Of a DNA stretch of 64,000 bases, positions 35,501 to 44,540 are shown piece by piece. The DNA is from Schistocephalus solidus. Taxonomy: Eukaryota; Platyhelminthes; Cestoda; Diphyllobothriidea; Diphyllobothriidae. The notes beneath the pieces are model-generated. The model saw nothing but the letters and a program-made list of their open reading frames with translations. It was not told where the DNA came from and searched no databases. The stretch covers positions 1-64,000 of the forward strand of contig WEDG01003408.1 in the NCBI GenBank assembly GCA_017591395.1, written 5' to 3'. Numbering within the stretch: the stretch's first letter is position 1; each line of letters opens with the position of its first letter. Position numbers and translations under genes: made by a program.

Positions 35501-38500
35501 CTGTGAACCACCTGGGATTCGAACGTAGAATCTTTAGGTTTTTCAGTCGAACGCTCTAAAAATGAACCAAATCTGTAGTGACCGTGCAGTGGTAGCACGC
35601 CTAACTGACTCACAGCCCTCTGGGATCGACGATCGATAACAACCATGAGACAGACGCCTAGGTCGCATCAGTTTATTTCCAGCATGAACAGAACTATTGG
35701 CATATTGAAAGAATTTGCAGACATGTGTAGCTGCTTACCAGCAGTCACATACTCGATAAGAGAGTAAGACCTTCGGTGAAGCAGGAAACCAACAGCCATA
35801 ACCGGGAGGATTTTACATGACTTCGACACGACCTATAAATGAAAGAAAAGCGCAGGTAGTGCGTTAAAAAATCAAAGAAAATAACCGATTTGGGTGAAGT
35901 CTCGCGTGCACATTGGAACAGTTTAAGCCGTTCATCACTTGCTTCAAAGGGCTCAGCAATCTATCACCGTAGAGTAAACAGTAGCCATTTAACTAAATAA
36001 AATATCCGATTGGGGACACTAATCATGCGAGATGAAGAAGTAACCCAAGTGACAGGTATTATCTCGGAAAAACCAAGCGAGCTAAACGACAAGAAGACGC
36101 GCATCGCGTGCACTCTGCTAACATGCTTATTCACGATCAATGGAATGGGTTGTCAATCTTGGTGTCCTCAGCGTTCTGATGACCTAAAAACGGTTAGTGC
36201 CTAGATTATCCACTGGTAAACTAAGTCTCTAGTTAATAGGAGACGTAAGGTGGCCAGGAAAGGAATGGGGTAAGATGGTGGCCTCATCGCACTCACACGC
36301 ACAGCTACGCGCACGCATCTAATTGGTTGCGGTATCACTACTAGCAGTACCTTCTACTGCTACCGCTGCTACTACAAATAGTAAATATTACTTCCGTTTA
36401 AGTATGTGCCAAAAGGCACAACTAGAACGACAGGGAGCCCACTGCTGATCCGAACCCGTTCGCAGTTGCATTCTGTAGTGATACCAAATCGGCGTAAGAC
36501 ACGCCCCGGCTTCTAGCTAGTACCTGTTCTAGGAGTTTGTTAAATGAGTCATATTTACATACTTATATTGGTGTCAGTAAAACCTGGTGACAGTTCAAAC
36601 ATCTTTACTGACGAAGTCCAGCGTAAGGTCCACAGGAGGATCGTCGTATGGACGGTGACTTGAGCGTGAATTCGTTTATAGTGATAGTAGATTTTTGCTG
36701 CATCTACCGCACTCGCTCCTGCCTCAATTGTGTCAGGAAAGATTCAAGAAGACCGGAGTCGAGATAGGGTGCGGTGACTATCAAACTTTTATAAGGTGTG
36801 CTACCTCATGAAATGTTAACCAAACCTCTTGAATATGATTTTGATTCGAAAAGATTGCTTAAGCCGGGTTGTAATAGGTATTGTTGTGCAGCGTAGTACC
36901 GAGATATTCAAGTCACTTCAGGATGCCGGCTTTTGCACCAGCTTCCTTCCGACTGGCTGTATTAACCACAATAGGTAAATACAACTACTTAAATAGTACG
37001 AATAAGTATTATTGATGTTTCGAAGACCACAGATATTCTAAGAATGTTCAGTTACGACAGGATGCCGGCTTTTAAATGAATCAGGATCTGGTCGCCTGTA
37101 AACACTACTAGCTGTAAAAATGCCTGTTTAATTAGCATGATTTTTTCTCATTGATTTTCAATACCCTTATAAATTCAAATAGATTTAAAGAAAATGTGCA
37201 CAAAAACCATTATTCTTGTATCCCTTTGGTAGAACTTTATGTCTTTTTCAAAGTTGATACTTGAGGAAGGGCAATCTAGGGTTTTAAAAACGCTTCTAAT
37301 TATGAGATGTTTTAAAACCAGGAAATGTTCATTTATAAAGCCTCGTATCAGTCCATTTATTAATGCTGCCTATAAAGTATACAACATACTCCTCATCAAT
37401 TGCAAAAACTGGCATTCTAGTGTGACTGAAATGTCTTGGAAGTAGGCTGTGCGTTAAGCAATATTAAAAACCTACCTAATCTTTTCAAATCAAAAACTCC
37501 AGAATTTCGGTTAAAATGTCAGGAGTTAGTATATCTACTTTAGGTGCGGTTCAGAAAAAAAACATTGTAAGCACACGTGGGCGAGTGACTGAAGTCTACC
37601 TTCCACCTTCGCCCTCAATTTCAAGTAGTATTTAAGTACTACTTGTAATTGGTGCGGCTGTAGTCATGCCTGACCCACTGAGCAGCATCGATTCGAGAGA
37701 CAATGTCATTCTTATTCTGTTCATTAGGCAACAACCTCGTTCCGAGGTATTTGAAACTGTCTACTTCAGCTAGTTGAAAACCATTAATCCCAGAGGTGCC
37801 TTCTCTGAACTAGGGATGCAGCTCGAAAACAGTTTGGCCTCCCCAAAATTTATGCATAAGCCGACCAAAGTAGCGATCTCTTTCATCCGCGACGCTAAAC
37901 ATTGTATATCAGTAAAGCTTGATATCGTCAGCGTAGTGGCGGTCATTGACCCCAAGTCCGGGTGTAAACTCCAAGCCGTCAAAACCGTGTAGGGCCCTTC
38001 CGGAAATTCAGTCAATGTGGTGGTTGAACAGAGCGAGCGACAGGATGCAACCTTGTCGAGCAGAGGATCGGATATTGAACAGGTGGGAGAGATTGCTATG
38101 TACGAGAAATCGCCCAGTGGTGAAGCGATATTACACCACAATCATTGAAATAACTTTGACTGGTATATCATCTAGTTTCATTACTTGCCACAGAGACTCA
38201 CAATGGACGGAACCGAACCCGGCGGCGAAGTCAAAAAAGCAAACGGTCAAAGGTTGTTGGTAACCACGGCGAAATCCCAGAATGCGCCGCAGTGTGGATA
38301 TTTGATCCACGCATCCAGGCCCAGCTAGGAATCCCGCTTCGTTCGGCCTCATTCTAAAGCTAAGCACAAACGGAAATCGTCTGAGGACGATAGTGAAGAA
38401 CTTCGCAGCAACGCTGATGAGGCTTATGCAACGGTAATTCTCGCACTTTGTCTCATCTTCCATTTTCTATTCAAAAATGTCCATATACAGATGGAACCCG

Positions 38501-41500
38501 ACGATTAAGCAAGCAAAACAAGAGTAAGCTGGTATAGATAGATCTCATTGCATTAAGCCGAACAGACAAACTGGTATGAATGGCATAATCACGGCAAGGC
38601 TCTAAGTTTGATGGACTGAGAGGCGCACAAAAAGCCTAACAGTATAGATGAGCTCTTCTGGCAGAGATCCACATAGCTTCGAACTCTGAACGGTGATCCA
38701 AAAGAGCTGTGCTGAGCGCAGCGAACCTATTTCACTAAGGGCTTCGATTGGTGAGATTTTAGCTCAGGGTATCTCACGTAACTTCTGTGTGCATACTGGA
38801 TAGGTTATGAGAGACGAACCAGGCGTGTTTTAACAGGCTAGAGACGTGAATTTTGTGCAGCGCCAGCCACCACGACCCAGCCTACTTTCTGTCGTCATGA
38901 CCTTTCCACTGGCTGTGGGTATGGGTATGTGTCACACCGGGGCCAAGTGGATGAGGAAAGAGAGAGAGAGAGAGAGTGTGAGAGAGAGAGAGAGGGAGAG
39001 AGAGAGAGAGAGATTCCTGTCAATATAACTTACTACCGAGAAAGTAGCAACTATTCCCCCTGGTATTGGCGATCATCACGCGTTTGACAAACAAACTACT
39101 ATCAGATCAGCCTTTTTTGCATAGTTCTTGATATGATAGATGATGTTTAGCCATTTCGATAGCAAGCATTCCGAGGCAAATCATGGAAGTAGCTGTAACC
39201 GGCCCATCCTTATTGCAGAGCATGTGAGCGATTCCATTTTCCTCTAGAGCTCCAGCCTGGAGGACTCGCGAGTGATTACATAACCACAAGCAACCAGAAG
39301 TCAAGAAACGAAACCGACAAAGTAGAGGGAGACAGGGATGCTCCTTTATGGTCTACTTACCATAATCAAGCAATTAAATTCGCGGCACTTGGGCATAGAG
39401 TTGAGCTTCAGGGTCCACGACGAGTCAGCTGAGATCGAGAATACTCAATGCCACATAGAAACGACGCCCATACACCTCTTTTGATGGCAGAAAGGGATAG
39501 AAAGCATCTCAGTGTAACTCCATATATTAACAATTGTAGTCGATGGAATGTGGGAGCCAAAATCTCAGGTACGCTAAGACCAACCAGCTCCGATTCGAAT
39601 ATTATTTCGCGGTATTTAGTTGGAGTATGGAGGGTCGACTACGGCAAATAAGCCAAAAATGATAAGTTCAACCACCCTTGTATTTTTAGATAATTTGCTC
39701 ATTATGGGAGACTATTAAGTTTTCGAAAACACATCGGTGGTACATGCGAGTAGATGTACGGCATCTGGCGAATGCGGGAACAGTACCTGCAATGGGAAGC
39801 TGATGAAGAAAAGTGCCTCGTACTGACACCAGCTGCTGATAATGTTGGTGAACGCGGGCAGAGAATAGGAGCTAAGAGGTGGGAGGAGGATGTTAGCGCC
39901 CGGGGCGGGCTCCATAAGGCGACCAAGCAGCGAAAGGCCCAGACCCGACACCAGGAGGGCACCTAGGCGGTTGGCGAGAACAACGAACTGCGGCTCTGTG
40001 AAATGTTTGCCGTCGTAAGACCGTGTCATGATTCGTTCCTATGGGAGAAAAGCCGGATGGAAGGTAGGAAAGAGGTAAGTTCTCAAAAAAATATAATTCT
40101 GGCTAGGTCGTGCATGCAAGGACTGTATTTGTAACTAAAAGGCAATAAAAGGCAGGATTATAATCCGAAGTCCTTAACAACAATCCTCCGGACTGCATGA
40201 GATTCAATAACATGGAGTCTCTTAGTTATTCAGGCATGTCCTCAAGTGCGGAATAGTTAGAGCCAACAGAAAAAACTAACGGCGACATGTCATAGCAGGC
40301 ATTCCGGGCTGGAATATTCATCTTCCGTTGGAGTTTGCGTCAATAATACAGGCACGCTTTTGAACAGGGAAGCTCTCAAAAAGACCAACGCATTCGGCAT
40401 ACTAGAGGATTTAATAAGAAAATTTCTGGCCCTATGCGGACGAAGGCAAGTTTGCACCTGCGTGATAAAAAACCGCGTGCATCACATTCCTGAGAAAGAA
40501 CGATGAAAAGGCACAGTGTGATGCAAAGCCAGCAATGATAACGAGGCGCTTATTTTCTTCCTTATAAGCCCAATTTGCTGATCGCATTAGGCAATAAGGC
40601 GGCTAAGAGACTTTATTTAACGCACTAGAAAGGATTAAGGACCGATATATCTAAAATCAAACCAATTAAGGTTACAAAGAGAATTTCTGTCAACCGGATC
40701 GAACATAACAGGAAGATCCAGAAGCGAATTACTGCCGTCATGTTTGGTGGACGACTATAAAGTGTAATCATAATGCCGAACGAGCTGCGAGTGCGCACAA
40801 GTGGTAGGTTTTTAGTGCCGGGCGGGACAAAAGAATGGAATAAAGGTCTTTAGGAAAAAACGGATGCGACTTATTATGTTTGACAGATACAAAAGGTCTC
40901 CTACCTGAAAAACTCCCCATACGACGTACGCAATGTTTAGACCTAAAGCGTAGCAGGTGAGTAGGAACCAACGATGATTTTCGTTGAATCGCTCGATTTT
41001 TTGAATCCAGTGAGTTAGGTATGGCGAGCTGCTTGGCTGTGATGCATGAGTGGAGGGTGAAAAATCAGGAATCCTTGAAACTGGCAGGTCGCAGTCAATT
41101 TCTCGATTTTTTGAGAAGCAAACGTATAGGAGATGACTGGCCCAGCGACTAAGCCTGCCTTGTAGAGGAAAATGTGACCGGTAATTAGCTGCAGCCAGAA
41201 GGATAGTATTGCATTCATTGATTCATGACTACAAGCTAGATGGAACGTGTAATCGTTAGACTTGGGGCACGCAAAATTGGTAAACAAAGAAGTAGTGTTG
41301 ACCTACTGATCAATAGTCTAATATGCGTGTAGAAGATTTCTGTTTTCTGGGCTTGGTAAAGGATGCTCTACAGACAGTGCTAATTTCGTTGACTCAGGAG
41401 AACTACGTGTTAAGCTTTTTAAATGAACTAGACTAGCTTTCAAGCATAAACTATAATCGCTCATTTTCAAACAAATTGCAAACAGGGATTCAGCGATTTT

Positions 41501-43944
41501 ATATTCAGCTGCTTAATGGAAAAGATGACGGTCACGATAATTTTTGATTTACCAGACGTTTTCGTTTTTCAGCATCAGCGATTGAGATGCGCCATTTTTA
41601 GGGGCTGGGTGCCATAAAAATTCGAGTTTGTAACTTTCTCAGAGATATAGAGGACATTATCTGGCGCCTGGTTAACGAGGCAGCCTTGAAGCAGTTCCTG
41701 GAGGCTGAACTGAGATTGTTCGGGTAACACCGAAAGGTGCTCCTTCTGCTTGCACCACCCAAAATTCGTGGCAGGTAAGTGATACTTCATACCTGGATAA
41801 TTCTGAAGTTATCATGAGTAAATATATCTGTAGGCCCCGTATTCTCGGGCCTCATAGCCGATGAGTTGAAATCATTCAGAAACCACTTGTGGGACAAACT
41901 TTTGAAATATGGCGAAAATTTCGCCTGTCAAAAGCCTGATGGAAATTAACGGGCAATATCAGCCTTCCCTTGACCTGACGGTTGCTGAAGTAAATTAGCA
42001 GCTTATAATTATCACGACTGCAACCTGAGAGATTGATGGCTAGGGTAGAGGATTCGTAAATGACGCAGTACAGCAATCAACGTACCCAAGGCGATGGGGC
42101 AGTCGTGGCAGTCAAACAACGAAAATGCAGGGGACGTCTGTTCGATATTAATATTTTGCTCAGAGGTTTGAGTTAATTCAAGTAGTCTGCAACGCGGATG
42201 CCACGAATTCAGACAGTACTCAATGGCAGTCACAGGAAACCGACAAAATTGGCATGTTGACCTACATCTAATATTGATACTTGCGACATATCGAAACGAA
42301 GTTCTATTAAACTAATATATACGTTAAAACCCATGGAGGGATAAAGATCACATCAGCTTTCCAGGTTCCCATAAGTCGAGCCTATATTGTGTACAACACA
42401 CAACGAATATATCGAAGAATTAAAATATTCTTTGAAAAAGAGCACAATAATTACAAGAAACAATGAAACTTCGATGTCAACAATTTCATCGAAAAGTTTA
42501 ACTGTTTGATCTGGTCGTTTAATTTGACGTCTCGGTTTTTCATAAAATTATAGGAAGTAGAGTTTCGACTTTATCAACGGCTGAATGAGCAATTTATTAA
42601 AATATTCAAGACTTCAAGAAGAAAACTTTATATCCGGTGAATGTTCATATCTCATGGGCCACAACTGGTAAAGGATGCAGTGAGTTACCGAGGGACAAAG
42701 ACAATACTGAGGGCAGAATATGAAGGGGGCGAAAACGCTTAGTTAGTGAACATGAATCGCCTTTAGCCACTGGGTCGAGCTATTGCATACTAAGATCAAT
42801 ACGCAAAATCCTCTAGATTCCGATCGAAAGCATCCCAAAACACCACTCAATCAAACAGTTTCAGGTGATCTAATAGAGCAAAATACCAGAAGATCTTAGT
42901 GTCCTTAAATGCCACAGCTAGCATTGTCGTAACTCCTTAAACAAACAAATTTTGCTAAGAGTAAATGTGAAGCGGCTTAGTAGGTGAAGCTATTAAAGGA
43001 ACAGACGGACATATGACAAACGACCTAAATGAAGGGAACATTTTTTTACCTTGTTTGTCACGTTAGAAAAAAAATGGAAGCATATCTACGACTTAAACCA
43101 GCTCCGGAAACGATTATGCTACAAATTATAGCATGTATTAAGGGAAATCTCACGAACTTTACCTAGAAAATCAACATTTTTTAATGTCTTTAACCGTAAG
43201 TCCTAAAAAAATTTCAATATCATTTATGCCGATCATGTAGGTTTGTACTTTTTGAACATTGGCCCTCACTACCAAGTTTTCAAGACTAAAGAGCTGAAAA
43301 AAATAGGATTTTGCTTAAAAAGCATGAAATAAAAAGCATTTTATCGAAAAATGTTTTGATGAATAAATGCGATCGTGGCTTACAAATTTCGCCAGTAATA
43401 AATCTTTTTGCATCTGTTAGGACATTTGATGGAGGTGTATATGGACACTTGCGGTTGACACAAAACCGTTCACCAGTCGACACAGCAATCGAAGAATCTC
43501 GTTTTTTTAAAAGCAGCAAAAACTCGCTCAGTTAACTCACTGCAGCACAAGCATAGAAGTAACAGAGGATCCTAAATTTTTGCGTGATGCTGACTAGCTG
43601 AGGCTTTATTTCATAAACTTTACTAGCATCCGAACATAGGAAAGATCCAATGCTCCTGTAAGAGCCAAAAAGGCGGACTGGTTGATCATATTAATGGTGA
43701 AGCCTTACTTTTGTCTGATTGCCACAAATTCAGAAGAGGTTCGGAAAGCCATCTCAGCAACAACAATGGGAACAGAATGAAACAGTAGGCAGTCATGTTG
43801 GTTAGGATGTTGACAAGCCATCGTTCGCGAGCAACCTCCACGTCATCAATATTTCCGGCCACCCCACTTACTCCCTCCTTTGGCCATGTAGTGGCATACA
43901 GTGCAAGCAGCCCGATAGCATAGATGAAGAAGACAGCGCAGACC
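26166..43944 (-). CDS. SLC35B2: 3'-phosphoadenosine 5'-phosphosulfate (PAPS) transporter, multi-exon gene
   Basis: Orthologue of PAPST1/Slalom, a nucleotide-sugar-transporter-family membrane protein that carries the sulfate donor PAPS from cytosol into the Golgi lumen for sulfation of glycans and proteins. Six minus-strand coding exons are assembled: 43944-43709, 41080-40905, 40038-39787, 35832-35739, 29817-29633, 26534-26166. Junction phases match throughout (phases 1, 0, 0, 1, 0) and all introns are GT-AG. The joined product is about 435 residues, close to the human 432. Diagnostic blocks include [26 protein letters not shown], the KILPVM region and [20 protein letters not shown]. Multiple hydrophobic segments fit a ten-helix carrier. 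The initiator Met must lie in an upstream exon not identified: a stop precedes the first exon's acceptor and no ATG intervenes. Introns hold a LINE, PLE pieces, ribozyme-repeat copies and family R repeats. The 5' boundary of the second exon is the least certain. Confidence 0.92.
26950..27435 (+). pseudogene. degenerate PLE lineage B, 3' part, in a PAPS transporter intron
   Basis: Nucleotide match to 545-1040 in the same order (CCATGCACTCGAGT, CTGAGGTCATCGAC, CCAACACAAAACGA, then the TTTCGTCTGAC tail). The reading frame is broken. The hammerhead-like motif (about 27338-27384) has CTGACAA in place of CTGANGA and a weakened stem II, so it is probably dead. Confidence 0.8.
27995..28210. repeat. 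weak dispersed repeat related to 36793-37300
   Basis: CTACCTCATGAAAT and the stretch from AAACATGCACAAAAA to CTCAAGGTTTTGAA have counterparts in order at 36.8-37.3 kb. Similarity is modest and the class is unknown. Confidence 0.4.
28420..28885 (-). repeat. family R, longest copy
   Basis: Minus-strand copy with nearly all recognised blocks. In consensus orientation these are: a TCGACCGTCGA-like block, a GTCCACCGTGTGC-like block, CAGGGACGGTGACTTG, TAGTGATGGTAGCCTTGCG, CTGCAGCTACCGCACTCTC, TCAAGAAGACCGG, GGTGGCTGGC, ACCACCACACCTGGC, CCACATTAAGAAGGAGCCAT and CAGTCAGCCACTCC. No coding capacity recognised. Confidence 0.75.
29633..29817 (-). CDS. SLC35B2: PAPS transporter, exon with [12 protein letters not shown]
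   Basis: Acceptor follows a pyrimidine tract (TTGTTTGTCTTCCGACAG). The exon starts with two bases completing a Gly codon with the previous exon, and the donor AAG|GTTCG is in phase 0. It encodes [13 protein letters not shown], then the membrane segment [19 protein letters not shown] and [14 protein letters not shown], matching the family block before the MMFG exon. Confidence 0.93.
30185..30475 (-). repeat. family R copy
   Basis: Diverged minus-strand copy: TTGCGCCTCTCCCGCC, GGTCTTCTTGA, CACCGTCC and GGAATCAACGGTCGAAAT blocks in family order. Confidence 0.65.
30596..30656. repeat. degenerate telomere-like CCCTAA tract
   Basis: TTAACCCTAGCTCTAATC through CTTAACCCTAACCTTG. Confidence 0.6.
30657..31261. 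other. unassigned intronic sequence
   Basis: Open frames on both strands (for example 30648-30944) have no recognisable domain. It lies inside the 29818-35738 intron. Confidence 0.45.
31262..31560. repeat. degenerate telomere-like TTAGGG tract (about 300 bp)
   Basis: Dense GGGTTTTAGGG, GGGTTAATG, GGGTTCGGGTTTAG, TTAGAGCTTAGGG variants. It is the longest such tract in the window and has the opposite strand bias to the others. Confidence 0.65.
31800..32130 (+). repeat. family R copy
   Basis: From CAGTGATAGTAGCCTTGTGC through TCAAGAAGACCG, ACCACCACACCTGGCTCGA and CACATTAAGAAGGAGCCATT to CACACTGGGCTGA. Confidence 0.75.
32340..32530 (+). repeat. family R copy, 3' part
   Basis: TTAAGAAGGAGCCATCGCAG, CAGACCACCAGTCAGCTACT and the following GACTGCGAGGTCTGAGTGTA block, shared with 17.6 kb. 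Confidence 0.7.
32640..34830 (-). pseudogene. internally deleted LINE (endonuclease-RT type)
   Basis: Minus-strand order: AAWNVRS-type endonuclease start near 34480, [20 protein letters not shown] and [13 protein letters not shown] (34382 down). An internal deletion then joins the endonuclease to the RT region with the catalytic block [12 protein letters not shown] (about 34150). Further down come [20 protein letters not shown], the C-terminal [20 protein letters not shown] (33581 down) and a proline/zinc-finger-like tail near 33080-32640. The RT fingers are missing, so it is not autonomous. An 18-bp unit is triplicated near 33822-33880. Confidence 0.85.
33820..33880. repeat. 18-bp tandem triplication inside the LINE
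   Basis: GGCCTGCAGTCGGCCGAA is repeated three times plus a partial unit, encoding repeated AFGRLQ on the minus strand. It keeps the reading frame. Confidence 0.95.
35125..35400 (-). repeat. single dispersed ribozyme-repeat unit
   Basis: Nearly full minus-strand unit: hammerhead region (35151-35195), tRNA-like segment with A box TGGTTCATTGGTAGAGCG and B box GATTCGAATCC, and leader with CCTTGTGCCTTGGGG. In the hammerhead, CTGATGA and stem II are intact but GAAA has become AAAA, so it should be inactive. Confidence 0.8.
35415..35580 (-). repeat. second, more decayed ribozyme-repeat unit
   Basis: Minus-strand copy adjacent to the previous one. The hammerhead box reads CTGGTGA and the B box GTTCGAATCC is still visible. 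The pair are direct repeats about 290 bp apart, i.e. a relic tandem dimer. Confidence 0.75.
35739..35832 (-). CDS. SLC35B2: PAPS transporter, short exon with KILPVM
   Basis: 94 bases between a TTTCATTTATAG acceptor and a CTG|GTAAGC donor. It encodes [16 protein letters not shown], then [15 protein letters not shown] plus the first base of a Gly codon. It corresponds to the family's K-IPVM block and has exactly the phases (0 in, 1 out) needed by its neighbours. Confidence 0.93.
35833..36604. other. unassigned intronic sequence
   Basis: A plus-strand frame at 36010-36204 looks mildly coding but has no domain or splice support. Confidence 0.4.
36605..36790 (+). repeat. family R copy
   Basis: GTCCAGCGTAAGGTCCAC, GACGGTGACTTGAGCG, TAGTGATAGTAGA, CATCTACCGCACTCGCTCC and TTCAAGAAGACCGGAG in order. 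Confidence 0.7.
36793..37690. other. mostly unassigned intronic sequence
   Basis: The first 500 bases show weak similarity to 27995-28210; nothing else was recognised. Confidence 0.4.
37690..38520 (-). pseudogene. LINE reverse-transcriptase fragment
   Basis: Minus-strand frames 38463-38131 and 38141-37770 encode RT motifs: [20 protein letters not shown] (palm start), [17 protein letters not shown], and [18 protein letters not shown], in which the first catalytic Asp block (FVDFAAAFDSVH type) is altered. Later motifs are scrambled by frameshifts and a lost YADD. It is related in type to the LINE at 32.6-34.8 kb. It lies in the PAPS transporter intron. Confidence 0.8.
38521..38957. other. unassigned intronic sequence
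   Basis: No feature recognised between the LINE fragment and the GA tract. Confidence 0.45.
38958..39013. repeat. (GA)n microsatellite
   Basis: A GA-dinucleotide tract with a single GTG interruption and one GGG. Confidence 0.95.
39300..39400 (-). repeat. eroded ribozyme-repeat fragment
   Basis: AAACCGACAAAGTAGAGGGA matches the unit's 3' end (CTTTGTCGGT in the forward sense); the hammerhead is no longer recognisable. A similar relic, forward sense, is at about 39620-39700 (ACGGCAAATAAGCC). Confidence 0.5.
39787..40038 (-). CDS. SLC35B2: PAPS transporter, exon with SSWCQYEAL
   Basis: 84 codons in phase 0 between a TTTCTCCCATAG acceptor and a CAG|GTACTG donor. It encodes [30 protein letters not shown] (membrane segment) and [20 protein letters not shown], closely matching the family. 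Confidence 0.95.
40905..41080 (-). CDS. SLC35B2: PAPS transporter, exon with [13 protein letters not shown]
   Basis: Ends at a strong CAG|GTAGGA donor after a membrane segment [20 protein letters not shown]. The upstream part is a Ser/Pro-rich loop of low conservation. The 5' boundary chosen (acceptor CTGCCAG at 41081-41082) is the one whose phase joins the previous exon. A pyrimidine-rich alternative at about 41037 would break the frame. Confidence 0.75.
41575..42240 (-). other. coding-like frames in a PAPS transporter intron
   Basis: Minus-strand frames 42233-42012 and 41790-41575 have plausible composition (for example [20 protein letters not shown]) and a possible GTACG donor near 42085, but stops separate them and no family is recognised. 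They could be relic exons of an unrelated gene or an old transposon. Confidence 0.3.
42241..43708. other. unassigned intronic sequence
   Basis: AT-rich; no feature recognised. Confidence 0.45.
43709..43944 (-). CDS. SLC35B2: PAPS transporter, first recognised coding exon
   Basis: Acceptor follows the pyrimidine-rich TTTCTCGTTTTTCTCTTGAAAAG; donor is AAAA|GTAAGG. It encodes a signal-like hydrophobic start [17 protein letters not shown], an acidic linker, and [20 protein letters not shown], aligning with the first membrane segment of PAPST1. It begins in mid-codon, so a small upstream exon must supply the Met. Confidence 0.85.
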
Positions 43945-43989
43945 CTTTTCAAGAGAAAAACGAGAAAGTGCGCAAATTCTTAAAACACA

Positions 43990-44440
43990 CTTTAAGTGAA
44001 GCACTGCGGCAACTGAAATTCGATAGTGACGTAAAGTTAAGCCGAAGCATGAAAGTTTACGCAATTTGTAAATGGCACTACAACTATAGGTAACCTTCTA
44101 AGTCAGAAATATAAATGCAATCTGAGAGAAAGCGTTGGCTAATTTTAAGACGTTATAGTACAGAGATTCAATAAACGTTCGAAGCTTGTCAAACTGTCGA
44201 TCAGAAAGTTTAAAAATCAATAAATTTAAGTCAAAATGTGAGGCACTGCCGCAATCCGCAGTTGGCCATGACGTTAAGTTAGGTCAATGTATGAAAGTTC
44301 ATGCAGTTCGTAAATGGCACTGTAACTATAGGCCAATTTCTAAATCCGAAATATAAATGCAACCTGAGAGCAGACTTTGAGAAAAAGTTTCCAAGGATCA
44401 AGTTTAGATGCTGTAGTAAAAAGAGATTTAATAAACGTTT
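43990..44440. repeat. 240-bp tandem duplication upstream of the first PAPS exon
   Basis: 43990-44190 and 44232-44440 are diverged direct repeats (GAGGCACTGCCGCAA/GAAGCACTGCGGCAA, TGACGTTAAGTTA/TGACGTAAAGTTA, AAATATAAATGCAA, ATAAACGTT..GAAG). The distal copy abuts a PLE 3' end. Confidence 0.8.
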
Positions 44441-44540
44441 GAAGTGAATAAGGAGACGTGATCACAGGAACAAGAGCTTTATTAGCCTGAACTTTCGGAT
44501 TCTCACTCGAATCCATCATCAGAGACAAGTCAGATAAGGG
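44441..44540 (-). mobile_element. PLE lineage A, 3' end
   Basis: Minus strand from TCTGACTTG through the hammerhead to GGCTAATAAAGCTCTTGTTC and a terminal ACGTCTCCTT. No coding sequence retained. Confidence 0.8.
44485..44526 (-). ncRNA. hammerhead-like motif in PLE-A 3' end
   Basis: CTGATGA, one unpaired T, perfect 6-bp stem II GGATTC/GAATCC with loop GAGTGA, GAAA, then GTTC (other copies CGTC) with cleavage triplet TTC. Stem I is GTCT/AGGC. Both conserved boxes are intact. Confidence 0.6.

Noticed and set aside
36010..36204. Small plus-strand protein gene
   Set aside because: Acceptable composition but isolated inside an intron, without domain, splice or regulatory support.
41037..41080. 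Alternative acceptor (CATCACAG) for the PAPS transporter exon at 40905
   Set aside because: Better pyrimidine tract, but it gives phase 0 where the preceding exon ends in phase 1, breaking the frame.
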